NCBI GenBank assembly: GCA_019321725.1
Contig: JAGSPU010000056.1
Span: forward strand, 310,001 to 374,000
Reading direction: 5' to 3'
DNA length: 64,000 bases
From: Paulownia fortunei
Lineage: Eukaryota; Streptophyta; Magnoliopsida; Lamiales; Paulowniaceae
Positions 1 to 12,125 of this stretch are shown here, piece by piece. The first letter of the stretch is position 1. Each line of letters begins with the position of its first letter. The translations under genes were made by a program, and so were the position numbers. The notes under the pieces are model-generated. The model saw only the letters and a list, made by a program, of their open reading frames with translations. It made no database searches and was not told the DNA's origin.

Positions 1-65
1 AAGAAGGAAAGCTAGGGATTGGAGCAATCCTCGACAATTTTTTTCCATGTGATATTGCTCCATAA
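1..65 (+). CDS. 3' end of an unidentified gene (partial)
   Basis: Reading from base 3, about 20 codons are open up to a TAA at 63-65; the peptide ends in LGIGAILDNFFPCDIAP. The composition looks like a real protein C-terminus, and the two other forward frames stop within this stretch. The following few hundred bases look like 3' UTR or spacer. I do not recognise the family. The gene continues to the left of the window, and the call rests only on frame openness and composition. Confidence 0.35.
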   Translation, partial: EGKLGIGAILDNFFPCDIAP

Positions 66-2396
66 CTGAAGGAATTTTGCACTGATTGAACCTTTGTGCT
101 TTCGACGGTGACTCTCCTGATTACTCGTTAATCAGGTATCACCATTTTGTAAATTGCAATGCTCGAATGGTTGAAAACTCTGAGGAAGCATCAAAGGGAA
201 TCTTTACTTGGACATTTCTGTTAGTCGGCCTCACACATGTTCTGAGCTATAGGCATCAGGCACCGTGGAATCTTTGTCTTGTTCCAGAGTAAAGAATTCT
301 CTGTGCCAAGTTTTTGAACATAACACATCAAGTTGAATTGACAATTAATAGTCGTGTCTTCTACAGGCAAGATCCAAAAAAATGTTTCTTAGTTTGTCTA
401 ATTCGTACTCTAGTTTGTGTTGTTTGTGTCGTAAATTGCAGAAACTTGTTGAATTTGTCTGAGTGATCTGCAATACGGGAGTTTACTCCTTGGATGGTTA
501 ATCTGTTTGGTGTTGACAGTTGCCATTATTCTGGTTTATGGAACTGTGGCACTTGTGTATTCTTCTTCTTGTAGTATAGACTTGAACGTGTAACAGTAAG
601 AACCAGAGAAATTTTATATATGCCAATTGATTTTGCTGACAACTAGTTCATTCCAAAGTTTAGACTCTCTTCCCTCGCTCTGATTTCTTGCATCCTGATC
701 ATTGTTTCTTTCTCCCCGTCGTATTTGACTTTCCAAGAGGTTGAGCTAGGAAAACCTCCCGACTCATCAAGACGATTTTATATTATAAATGACTTGTGCA
801 TTGCTTATGCTCAAAGGTTAAGTAAACTAAGGAATCTTCCCAGGAGCAAATTTCATTGCATCACTGACCCATATGTTCCTACTATTATTGTTTGACATTA
901 TTTAGAATAAAAGTTAGGTAGGTCTGGAATATCGTAGTGAGAATGAATATTGTGAGGGGAACAAGGACTAGTTTTTCTACTTGCACAATAGCAACGCCAA
1001 TTGCCAACCTGTGGTAAGTAGTTTGAGAGGGTTGGGCGAGCAAAACCTCATTTTCTGGCGCGTGCTTCTATTATTTCAGTAAATTCTACTATGTCTATAT
1101 GGCTTTTCGTTGGTCCAGCCCATAAAAGGGTTCATTATAAAGCCTGTGTGAGGCGTTTCTAGTCTTTTGATTAGAGTGGGACTTGGAGGGTTCCAAAGTC
1201 TTTTTTTTTTTTTCCTTACTGGGTCTTGATTATGTGTGCTTCGCTCACTTTTTAGGTTTCTTGTAAGGTAATTTTAAAGTCAAAATATATACATGCCTAA
1301 CTTCTTTTCATGAAACAATGTGAAATCTTCAAGAATGGGACAGACTAGACTATTAAACGCAACTACTATACTTTTCAATGTTTTTAAAATGTATTCAATT
1401 TCATCTCTTTTTTCCACAAAATTAGGCAGTTGAATTCTAGGATAGAATTGGTTGCGTCACCTATGGATAATTCCAATATTTAAAAGATGAAGCATGCTTA
1501 AATAATTCTTTCCACTCCTTATCATAGCCCATATAACAGGCCATCTGCCAACTAAAGTAAAGCTAAAATAACTAAACAATTAAAAACCCCAGGAGGTTGA
1601 ACACTTTAAAATTCTTCGCATTGTAACATCAAGATTCCACTTTCCTTCTCTATGCAACAACAATGAATGAGCAAATTGCCATTATATTTATTTATTTATT
1701 TTTTTAAAAAAAGATTTTGTCATTATGAAATTATTAACATAGAGTGTAATTTATTTTTTATTTATTTGAAAGTATTGTTTTGTGAATATGTGAAATATTT
1801 GATTTAGTTATTGGAAATCCTAATGTGCAAATGTAGTAATTGTTTCACTTAAAAACAATTAGAGTATCAAATGCAAATTAAAATTTGTATTGATTGAACA
1901 AACGACGGCATTATTACAAAGAATCAACATAAATTTCAAGGCCATTAATAACCTTTTTTATTTCACTTGTGCAAAGGAGGAATAAAATCTATAGAATACT
2001 CCGAAAACCCACTTAGCCTATGCCATTTGTCCTCAATATATTGGTAAAAAATTAGAGAGACTTTCTGTATAATGAACCACAAAAAGAAAGAACGAGGGCA
2101 GTTCTTCATATGGTTGGTGGAGGCGTTACGAATAATGATTTTATTGTATTGACGTTTTTGTGTACTATTTTAAACTTAATTATAAGTAAATGGGCAGCTC
2201 ATCGCCAGACTCAGAATCAGAGCTGACAGTACAACTCTTATCTTTTTGTTTTCACTAAGGAATAATCCAGTACAAATTGTGCGTGCATATATACAAACTA
2301 CAGCTCCACGATCAGTCTCAGATTTTATTCCAATTTCTGGGACCCTTTAAAGTGTTTGTTCTATTTTTGGAATCGCTGTCAAAGAAAAAAGTGGCG
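66..2396. other. Intergenic: 3' flank of the left gene and promoter side of the nucleosidase gene
   Basis: No ORF here resembles a known protein. The first few hundred bases are probably the 3' UTR of the left-edge gene. The rest is AT-rich, with a T run near 1201-1213 and T/A-rich stretches near 1684-1760. The open frame that runs into the nucleosidase from about 2277 lacks an upstream ATG, so it is taken as 5' UTR. Confidence 0.5.
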
Positions 2397-5300
2397 ATGT
2401 CGATTGTTCACAGCGGTGGGATTTCCGACAATTGTTTTTCCAAGAAATGTGAAAAGATCATTATTGATACCGATCCTGGCATTGGTAAGAAGATGATTTA
2501 GTTTCTTTAATCATGGATTGAATTTGGTATCGGTTATTTTGATTTAATGTTGGACTTGTTTATTGTTCTTTACTACTGGAATTTCAAATGTGGCATCTTT
2601 TGATAACTTCTCAATTGACTTTTTTGGATTGAAACAATGAATTTAGAAACGGTAGGCATATCGAATTTTTTAGATTCTGCAAAAACTTTGGTACTTTTAC
2701 CCTCTCTTTTTTCCGAGTTTTAGCTTTCTTAGGTTCAGGTCTTTTGGGGTTTCGCCAAAGAGATGGTCGAAGCAACTTTTAAAATTTAGACATTGTAATT
2801 GAATTGATAGGATTGGTTCAGTGTGCGAGTTGGGGATTGGGGGTTGGGGGAGGGGGTGGGGTGGGGTGGGGGCTTTTGGTGCCACTTTCTTTTTAGCTTT
2901 GATCCATTTTGTAGTTTGTCCCATATAGTGAGGAAAAAGATGGGATGGGGAAAATCTTTATGAAAAAGACCTAAGACTAATTACAGATATTCAGGATAGA
3001 AATCTATATGGAACTAGGAGTGGATGATTTCTTTCTAACTGAAACTCAGTAACATATCAATGAGCTCTCAATCAGATAAGTATAAAATTTTCTTCACTTG
3101 CCAGGATGTTAAGCAAAAGAATCCTGCTTATCTAATTGTGAGGCGTTATACTTGATTTTATATCTCCCATTAAAAGGAAATGAAATAATATAGAGTCCAT
3201 CTCTTCCTAACACAACTTTCCAGCTCAATTATACTATACTTGCTTGGGAAACCTGTGCAGGTTCGTTTTTTACTTTGAATAACATTAGGAAAGATGGCAA
3301 ATAGGTCTTTAGATATTGGCATGCAGAAGTATATGAAAATAAGACTTTTGTTTTAATTCTTAAAAGAGGCTACCTCTTCTGCATGTATGAGTTAAATAAG
3401 TGGAAACTTCAGAGTGACCCCACTATGAATAGGGAATACTGGGAGAATATGGCGAGTCCATACTCAATTACGTAAAAGTTCAGATTTCAGAAGGTTGCAC
3501 AGTATTCTGCATTTTGAGTGCTTAAAGGACCTGCTGCGATATACATTTATCTAAAATTGTTAACAGCAGTAAACATTCACTGGGTATGAGATTTTACATG
3601 CCAGCCATACAGTTTGCAATGTCAATTCTGAAACAAGGGACGGCCTTCTGTTGATATGCAGATGATAGCATGGCAATATTAATGGCATTCCAGTCATCGG
3701 AACTAGAGATATTAGGATTAACAACAATATTTGGCAATGTCACTACAGAAGATGCCACACGTAATGCATTGCTTCTGGTATGTGTTTTCATTTAGTTAAT
3801 TCCATTGTCTTGCTACTATATATGTGCTTCATGTTCTTTGTTTTTGGGACATGTTCGTGATCAATTACTATTTTAATGCAAAAGGATAGTGTGAGATTGC
3901 TGGACGTCCAGATGTTCCTGTGGCAGAGGGCAGTCCTGAACCATTAAAGGTAAAAAGAAATAGTTCCATGGTTAACCATCATATTATCATAGTGATCGAA
4001 TTATATGCACAGTGGTATGAGATTTCTTTTGTACTTTCAACACGAAATAGCTCTGGATTTGCATGTGCTGCTAGATGTTAATTTTTGGAGTTTCTGCTTT
4101 TCTTATGCATCTTCTAAATGCTATATTTTCCCCTACTTGAAAAAGAGTTTCCTTATATATGTTCTGAGAGGTAAATTTGAGTATGCTTTCTAGATTATGG
4201 ACAGAACATCCAAAGTAGCCTGAAAATCAAAAGTGTGAACCGGATTTGATACCATGTACTTTGATATATAAGTTAATTTTGGCAAAAAAAAAAAAATCTT
4301 ATATGGCCAAGTAATTAGTGCAGAAGTCTTGTAGGACTCGTCTGTTTCTTCAGCGCTCTCTTTGGGACAAAGCGGGGTGTTAGCCTCCATTAGACAACTA
4401 TCTTTTCTGTTACATAAGTAGGCTGGACAACTGTGAATTTAGGCGTACTTTACTGTGAAATGCAAATATATCCCCATTCCACAGGCATTCTTTTTCATAT
4501 TTTATGTTATCGTGGCTTAACATGCCATCATATATGAATTTACCTATCTTGTACACTCTGTAGCCTGACCATATTTAAATTTTCTAAAGAGAGGAACACC
4601 CCGTATTGCCGACTTTGTTCATGGTTCAAATGGACTGGGGAACGTCTCTATCCCTCCTCCCAAATCCAAGAAATCAGAGAAATCTGCATCTGAATTTTTG
4701 GTCAATAAAGTTTCTGAATATCCTGGAGAAGTTTCTATACTTGCATTGGGACCTCTGACAAATCTCGCCCTAGTAAGTTGTTTATTTGTTGTTAATTTTG
4801 ATCTTGCAATTTCAAATGTTCAGGTTGACTGGGTTGTACTTGTTCAAGATATATCTTTGTTTCTTGATTTAGGCTATAAAGAGAGACTCATCCTTTGCAA
4901 GCAAGGTTAAGAGAGTGGTGATACTTGGTGGAGCTTTCTTTGCATTGGGAAATGTTAATCCTGCTGCTGAAGCAAACGTATGTATTCTATGCCTCTACAG
5001 TTGTGTTCTCTTAGGACCTGTCAATGTAGTCATGAGTAGAAAAAACGCTTTTACCTTATTGCAGAAATGAAGCCAATCATTGAACCCTTCTCAATTTTAT
5101 TGACTTCTTTGAACCATACATATAAATAATTCAACAGGCTATATATCAATTAATATTGCAACTTCCAAATAATAAGTTATTTCCTAGCAAAGTGGTGAGT
5201 GCAACGGTAATATTATCGTTGCAATAGTTTATTTTTTTATTTTTTTAATTAATTTATTGTGTTATTTTTATTGCAAGTGCTTGTACCATTGTATACAATA

Positions 5301-6506
5301 TTTAATATTTTAAAATAGTTGATTTTTTTTTATAAATACCCAACTTTTGAATACATTTTTTCTACGAAAAATTACATTGTCTCTAGTTCTCTCTCAAATA
5401 GCAATCAAAGCTTTACATACACAATAAAAATTTCATTAAAATAAAATATAAAGTTAAAAAGTAAGTATCCACTCATGTAGGTTTCTTAACCCGATTTGGT
5501 CACATTGCCAAAACTTTAGTTTTCAAAAAGTAGCTTTATTTTGCAGTAGTTTGCCTAACACCTTCAAAATCATGAGAATGCAACTTTTTTTCACTATTCA
5601 CTTTGTTCATACTTGTAGTCTTTTGCATACTTGTTAATAGAGCTTTTATTCACCATTATGCAGCAGAGCAGATTTAGTTCCGAATTTCTGTTAGACTAGG
5701 CTATTTAATTTGAACTTATGTGACTGGCAGATCTATGGGGACCCAGAAGCTGCAGATATTGTATTCACTTCTGGGGCAAATATTGATGTTGTTGGCATAA
5801 ATATCACAACGCAAGTCAAAATGACAGGTTAAATTCCGTTGTAAATTGTAAAGTTTTTGGTTTCCCTCCATTGAACTGTTTCTTGTAGGAATAATTTCTC
5901 ATTTGAACTTTTGTCTTTAGACAAGCACCTAGATGAGCTAAGGAACTCAAAAGGAAGGCACGCACAGTTTATATTTGATATTTGCAAGTTTTATCGCGAT
6001 TGGCATGTCAAATCTGATGGTGTTTACGGTAATCTTCTTTGTTAATTAAAGAAAGCAGCACATTGTGCTTCATTTCGATAATTTGTTATGCACATTCATT
6101 CTTTTGTCCCAGTTGTTATTTCACCTTTTGCTAACCCATTATGAACTTACACTTGGGATTTACTTCATTCAGGAATTTTCCTTCACGATCCTGTCAGTTT
6201 TGTGGCACTAGTGAGGCCTGATCTTTTTACCTTCAAGAAGGGAGTTGTGAGGGTTGAGACCCAGGGCATGTGTGTGGGGCATACGCTTATGGACCAAGGA
6301 TTAAAGAAGTACGTTTTTCACCATTTTAAAAAATGCACTTATTCTGCATTTCGCTTCACTGAACTGACCTTGCTGTGTTCAAAATAATTTGATGCAGATG
6401 GAATTCAAGCAACCCATGGTCAGGCTTTTCCCCTGTTTCAGTAGCATGGACAGTTAATGTGGAAGAAGTCCTTAACTACGTCAGTGAAATTTTAATGAAG
6501 CCCTGA
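2397..6506 (+). CDS. URH1: Uridine nucleosidase (nucleoside N-ribohydrolase, URH1-like), 9 exons, intact
   Basis: Hydrolyses uridine (and usually other nucleosides) to free base and ribose in pyrimidine/purine salvage, normally in the cytosol. Exons: 2397-2484, 3662-3777, 3890-3949, 4590-4772, 4873-4977, 5731-5827, 5921-6028, 6173-6308, 6398-6506. All junctions are GT-AG and in phase, giving 333 residues, close to the Arabidopsis enzyme. The N-terminal Ca2+-binding motif IIIDTDPGIDDSMAI is built across intron 1. Other family blocks are GLTTIFGNVTTEDATRNALL, ILALGPLTNLAL, VVILGGAFFALGNVNPAAEA, YGDPEAADIVFTSGA and LHDPVSF; the last carries the active-site His and Asp. The start is the first in-frame ATG. 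The paralogue URH2 is the alternative name. No frame break was found. Confidence 0.93.
2832..2872 (+). repeat. G-rich tract with several G4-G5 runs in nucleosidase intron 1
   Basis: Seven G runs of four or five are separated by one to three bases on the transcribed-sense strand, about 350 bases into intron 1. The pattern meets the usual G-quadruplex rule. No function is shown. Confidence 0.7.
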
Positions 6507-7090
6507 TTTTCAACATGCATACTGTACATTGTGCTAATTTATTATCGGGGAAACTCTCGAATCCAATGATAAATCTCCTATTGCTGGAACTTCATTTAGT
6601 TTGTCGTAAACACATTCTCCAGTAACTCTTATCAAATAAATTGCTCCAAGATATGATGTGAACATTTTTCATTTTCATTTTCTTGAGATGCTTGATTCAG
6701 TGACTCTACCCGGGTTCGTCATGTGCAATCCCTTTCTGGAAACTTGGTTATGAAAATGATATGATTGTGCTCTGGAATATTGGTAATGGAGCTTTGATTA
6801 TGGGCACTAGTTGGGCTGTCAATCGAGGCTAATCCAAATAGAGCATAGCACCACAGAGAAGACTGATTAATCTATCACTTTCTTGTAAAATGTGAAATGA
6901 ATCAATATAGATGATAACTTGGAAAAGTTCTCTAATTGCTTGTTTTACAATTTAAGGACCTGCTTTTGTTATTTTTATTTTTTTCAAAGGGCCCAATGGG
7001 CTAAGACCTGCTTACCTGGCATATAGTTTTGATTGGGCGAAGCAATTTTTTACTCCCATTAATAATATTATGCTTAGTTACTCAATCAAA

Positions 7091-7127
7091 TATTCATGTA
7101 TATAGTTGCAGTCTATATACATGAATA
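7091..7127. repeat. Perfect inverted repeat, 15-nt arms, 7-nt loop
   Basis: The arm TATTCATGTATATAG at 7091-7105 is exactly complementary to CTATATACATGAATA at 7113-7127, with loop TTGCAGT. It would form a stable hairpin in either DNA or RNA. No gene is attached, and it may be the core of a small decayed element. Confidence 0.75.
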
Positions 7128-7230
7128 ATCTGCATACTTTGGTATTATATGGAAAAATTCTTACTTATTCAGCAAAGCAAATGACTAAGGGAAACCTCAG
7201 ATACAATACTTATTTTACGGCAAATGTTCT

Positions 7231-7636
7231 TGGAGGATGTTTGGTTGAGTTTATATACTCTTCAATCATCTTATAAAATGTTTAAAAGTTTATAACCTCT
7301 GAAAAAGTGTTATATAATTTTTTTTTTAAAAAACTTATAAAAAAAAAAAAAATTTGTTTGAAAACTTACAAGTTACTAAAAAAAAGTATATCCACCCTAA
7401 TTTATTTTTAGAATAATATTTTATTTTGAAATAAAATCTTACTTTAAAAGATCATTTAATTTGATAGTTTTAATTATGAATTTATTGTTACTAACATTTT
7501 AAAATTTTTATAATTTTATTTCATCCAAACATTTCAATAAATTATTTTTAAAACTAAGTTCTACTATTTTATAACCTCCAAAAATATCTAATCAGATATA
7601 ATAAATCTTTTAAAATAAATTTGCCAAACACCCTCT
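7231..7636. mobile_element. MITE-like element, about 0.4 kb
   Basis: The left end GAGGATGTTTGG is matched by CCAAACACCCTC at the right end (7624-7635), an imperfect inverted repeat of the GGGTGTTTGG kind common in hAT/Mutator-like MITEs. The interior is AT-rich and non-coding. Target-site duplications were not established, so the boundaries are approximate. Confidence 0.45.
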
Positions 7637-8949
7637 TAATCTTCGATCAGTCATTAAATTCTTCCCTCCATTACTAACTACATCAGCTCACCAAATTCCA
7701 ACTCTATACCCATCAAAAAAGTTAGTCATCTCATAAATCAGCTATACAATTCTGGTGGGAAAAAGGTGAAGAAGAATTATTAGTACTATTATTAATATAG
7801 CTACACAATTAATTTCGAAATCAATAAAAGTACTAAACCATCTTTGACGGCTATTATTTCCATTTCACAAAATGATGTGTTAAACGTCCATAACTGACAC
7901 CGATTAAGTCAAAGTATGATCCAATCCAATTTAAAGAATTCAAAAGGCAAAGGATGAGAAGTCGTCAAGAATTAGGGGACAACTTTTTTAGTACATAGAA
8001 ACAAGTCAAATGTCAAGATTTTTTCGTCGGGCCATTTAATAAAGCAGTTAAACCAACTCTTGCTTTTGAAAACTTCCGACCGAAGTTTTGGTCCAGCCGA
8101 AAAATTCAGGCCCTTAAACTCGAGTTCTTGAATTTGAGTTCCAGAAGTGTGGACATCAATTTAATTATTTGTTGATAATTAATTATTATAAATTATTAAT
8201 TGTTGATTGCTAATTCATTGTTACTATAATAACAGGTTCACTTAAAAAAATAAAAATCATCAACTAATAAAGGGTACCCAGAAACAATGTGAACCGACAC
8301 TATTGGGCATAAATTTCCTCAAATTTCTTTAGAGAGGGCTTTTAAATTTCCAGAGAAGTCACACTTGACCAGTTTTTTAATTTTAAGTAGGCATATTTCA
8401 GGATAAAAAAATTCAGTATATTTGAATTTAATTTAAATTTTAGAATGTGTGTTTTGAGTTTACTTTAATTTATTAGCAAGTTAGTCAATGTTAAACACAT
8501 ATTAATCGAATCAAAACACTAATCTGAAAACATCTTCCTAGTTATTAGGTTAAGTGTGTCTTAATCCCTATTAATAATTTTTCCAAAAAGATCTCACTAT
8601 TAATCCCATTATGAATTACAGAATTCGTTTTCCCTCTCATTATATTTCAATGTGGATGGCGTTGTTGACAGTTACCAACCCTTTGAGAAAGAACTGTTTC
8701 AACTCCCTCAACACAAGAGAAACTATTAGCATTGCACCCACTCCAACAACCAGTGGAAAAGAAACCAAAGCCATTATCTTCTTCTTCTTTCTCCTCAACT
8801 AAGTCAAAGAAAAATGCATTACTCCTAATCCTCCCTCCTTTACTACAAATACCCCGCAATCTCACCTCCCCAGAAGAAAAAAAACAGACATCCTCTTACA
8901 ATTCCTAAGCAAGAAACAAAATTCATCGTTCAGAATTTTTGGAGCCATC

Positions 8950-9273
8950 ATGTCCCGAGTCAACTCATCGACAGCGTTGGCAGAAGCGGTTTCATGGTAT
9001 TCTTCGTTGTTGTTGGCTTTGATGCTGGTCTTAAGCTGCTGCGAGTCGGGTGAGGGAGGAGAATTTACGACGGTGGAGATGAAGAACATGGAGAACTTGT
9101 TTTCGGAGAGGCCGTGCGATGAAATTTACGTTGTACGGGAAGGGGAGACGCTGCACACGATAAGCGAAAAGTGTGGCGACCCGTACATTGTTGAGGAGAA
9201 CCCGCATATTCATGACCCGGATGATGTTTTTCCGGGTTTGGTTATCAAGATTACACCTTTCAAGAATAGGTAG
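8950..9273 (+). CDS. Small LysM-domain protein (107 aa)
   Basis: A single-exon ORF of 107 residues starting at the first ATG. Residues of about 17-34 form a hydrophobic stretch (SSLLLALMLVLSCC) that could be a signal peptide or N-terminal anchor. Residues of about 59-104 form one LysM domain: YVVREGETLHTISEKCGDPY, then EENPHIHDPDDVFPGLVIKI, which carries the conserved N-P and D-x-x-x-P-G-x-x-I pattern. LysM domains bind GlcNAc-containing glycans such as chitin and peptidoglycan. Plant genomes have a family of such short kinase-less LysM proteins of unclear role. There is no kinase domain, so it is not a CERK1-type receptor. GC content is higher than in the flanks, as expected of coding sequence. 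Confidence 0.85.
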   Translation: MSRVNSSTALAEAVSWYSSLLLALMLVLSCCESGEGGEFTTVEMKNMENLFSERPCDEIYVVREGETLHTISEKCGDPYIVEENPHIHDPDDVFPGLVIKITPFKNR

Positions 9274-10478
9274 AGTGGCCTTCTTGAGTTTGTTGAGCTT
9301 GTTCAGTTTCCTACACGAAAACTATAAGACAAGCTGGGTTTTTTCTTTTCATTTTGTTTTGTTTTGTTTGTTTTGTTTTGTTTTGTTTTTTGGGTTGGGA
9401 GGTTGGGGGTAGGGTTATTCACATCTTGAATCTTTAATGTACATCACAATGTACTGCAGTGTATTTTACTTTTTTTTTCTCTGTTTTTTAAGCCAGTGAT
9501 TTTTCTTTTCTTGTAAATTTCTACTTTGTTAAGAGTTATGTAAGTGCTGACTGTATTATATGGAGTATGATTTATTGTCCAGAGTAACAGTAGTTTCTGA
9601 TTTTCTTCAGCTGTGGTAAATATTGAGTTTTGAGGGATAACAAAGTAAAAAAGAAAAGATATACTTAGGAAACTCATTTGGGAATTTGTATCCTATACTG
9701 ACCCGAAAGATGCACTTGAAGTTTTAATTATATTCACATTACAAATATATACTAAGTATATAAAATAATTTTAATATATATAATTAGGTGTGGATGACTT
9801 GCATTCGCATATAGAACTGTGAAATATGTGAATTTATCTAGTTGAATCGTAAATTCAAATAAATGTAGATTTGTGAATGAATGAAATGAACCATCTTCAC
9901 CAAATTGAATTCTGCGTTAATTCTCATTCATTTTGCCCTCTTCATTTTCGGTTTTTTATTTTTTCCGGGTGGGGGGTTGGTTGACTAACCCTATAAATGG
10001 GTCAGAACGGCCCACTTAAATTAATTCCATAGAATTTTTTGGAGCTTCTATTTGTTCAAAAGTTTAAAAAACACAGAAGAAACGGTTTCTTTAAGCTGAT
10101 TTACGTGTTGCGTGAGGTTAGACTTCTGCACAACCCATCTGAGACTTCTATAGCTTTTGAAATTGCACAAAGATTAAAGACTTACACGGGCAACCCATTT
10201 ATTTTAGTAGTTTCACTTTTGTACACCATTTTTTGTCCATACAAATTTCACTTTCGATGTCACAGAGGCTCTCGAACACACATATATGCATATGTATGTG
10301 GGCTTTTACTTTGATAAAGAAGAAAAGGTTTTATAATTCGGACCACTAACCAAAAGCTTGCTTGTTCTAAATTTGAACTCAAAATTGTGTTTTTATTTTA
10401 TTTTTCAGGTCAATCACAACTCAACCCACACAATTGATTGTCAACTTTTATCAAACCAATCCAATTCCACATGTTAAA

Positions 10479-10503
10479 ACACACACACACACACACACAC
10501 ACA
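10479..10503. repeat. (AC)n microsatellite, about 12 units
   Basis: An uninterrupted AC dinucleotide run is visible. Likely polymorphic; no function inferred. Confidence 0.9.
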
Positions 10504-10884
10504 ATTCCACATTTTTTGTTTATCTCATCATTAACTATAGAGTACAACTCAAGTAAAGGATATTTATTTATTGATTTTTTTCTTTTTGTTATGATAATAG
10601 CAAGTTGTTTGTTTTTCAATACCAGCACACTACGTTCTAGATGGACCAAGATTCTACTTATTACATAGCCCAAGAAATAGCCCAATTGATTCAACGTTTG
10701 AAAGCGTGGAGTTTTATTGGGCTTGGTAGCCTAGTCAACAAGCCCACTAAAGTTGGGCTAAAAAAACAAACACAAGCCCTACTCGAAACAATTGATAAAC
10801 CTGCTTTCAAGTTTCAGATTATAAGTACCCACATGAAAGTGGATTGAGCAAATATCCCGCATTGGAAAAATTGATGGGCCAGGC

Positions 10885-11345
10885 CACGTTTGTTTTCATT
10901 CTCAAAGGCTCGTTTTCAGTTTTATACTATTTTAGAACTTGAAATTATACTTGTTTGGATTTATTTTTAACAAAAAAAATACTGTTTTGTCTCATTTACA
11001 TGCATATAACCCTCAATTCAAATCCATACCCATTTAATTAAATTGGATTTCAAATTATTAATATTTAAAATGATGTTTTAATAATTTTAGAATACTTAGA
11101 TCTGCTAAGTCATCAAATAATAATTTCTTTTTATAATAGAATCCATAATAAATTAAATAATAATTTTTAATCCAACATAATTTGACTGATGAGATGTAAA
11201 GAAAATAATAAGACCTATTAAAATATTATTTTCACTACAATAAATAAATATTTTTATATTATATCCAAATATATTTTTAATTTTCACATTAAAACTAATT
11301 AAAAAAAAACTCAAGAATTCTCAATGAAAATAAAATCAAACGTCC
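10885..11345. mobile_element. MITE-like element, copy A
   Basis: The left end ACGTTTGTTTTCATTCTCA is matched inverted by AATAAAATCAAACGT at the right end. The AT-rich interior has no ORF but shares several blocks with the element at 18691-19095. Examples are TTAAATAATAATTTTTAAT, then GATGAGATGTAAAGAAAATA (here) against GACGAGACGTAAAGAAAATA (there), and AAAATATTATTTTCA. Two related copies with inverted ends in one window support a non-autonomous DNA transposon family. Exact ends were not proven. Confidence 0.6.
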
Positions 11346-12014
11346 ACTCAGTGCATTCTCTTGACCTTGTTATGATGCAAACCCAAGTTTGGGCAACGTG
11401 GAAGAACTTGGTCATCTACACCCTTAACCACGCTGGATATTTGATTTCTTTCCATAGTGGGTGGTTATGGCCTTTAAAGTAAACGAGGTAATTATTAGTA
11501 GAATTCTCTACATTCCACTTATTTCATGTTCACCAAAAGGGTGCATATATACTTAATTTTCTTCAAAATCCATGTCAAGACAAAAAATGTAAATGAACAA
11601 CGTAGGACCACATGGTCTCCACTTTTTCATGTTTCAGATAAAGTATTTTAAAAACTTCCATTAACACTTTGGTGTTGTATCTCTTTCAAAGGTTAAGACC
11701 TCTTCTAATGGTGTGAGTTTTCACAGTTGTATTAGTATTATCTATCCATAATAACAACACTTAGACAAAAAAAATAATTCCAAATTCATTATTTTTACCA
11801 GTCAAATTAGGAAAGCGCATGTATTTGGAATTCTGAACAACTAGGTAGACTGTCCCAGTAAGAGGTCAATAGAAGTATACGGAGACCACCTAGTGGTGGG
11901 AAAACTAAAGCTAGGGAACCCCAAATTTTGACGAAACTAACCCTTGAGAAGTTCTCATTCAAACTTCCATCATTAATGTTCCCTGTCCATACCCTTACAA
12001 AGTATGAGCTATAT

Positions 12015-12022
12015 TATAAATA
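12015..12022 (+). promoter_or_regulatory. TATA box candidate for the GDSL gene
   Basis: TATAAATA lies 104 bases before the GDSL start codon, a plausible distance for a plant core promoter with a short 5' UTR. It is a motif match only, in AT-rich DNA. Confidence 0.4.
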
Positions 12023-12125
12023 ATTGAAAAAAGGAGGAAGTCCATGCCTTATGCAGAGTATATATGCGATTGTCCAACAGTCTTTTTCTCTGCGTATCTC
12101 CATATCAATCTTTATATTTTCTCTA

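Larger units (their letters stand above)
6507..8949. other. Intergenic, AT-rich; holds a hairpin and a MITE-like element
   Basis: No coding sequence is recognisable. The first few hundred bases are the nucleosidase 3' flank. A perfect inverted repeat (7091-7127) and a MITE-like element (7231-7636) lie here. The last 300 bases are the LysM gene's 5' flank, with CT-rich stretches typical of plant 5' UTRs. Confidence 0.5.
9274..12125. other. Intergenic: LysM 3' flank, AC microsatellite, MITE copy A, GDSL promoter
   Basis: The LysM 3' flank contains a (GTTTT)n-like tract near 9352-9391. An AC microsatellite (10479-10503) and a MITE-like element (about 10885-11345) follow. Short ORFs in this stretch have no recognisable similarity. 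The final 120 bases hold a TATA-like box before the GDSL start. Confidence 0.5.
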
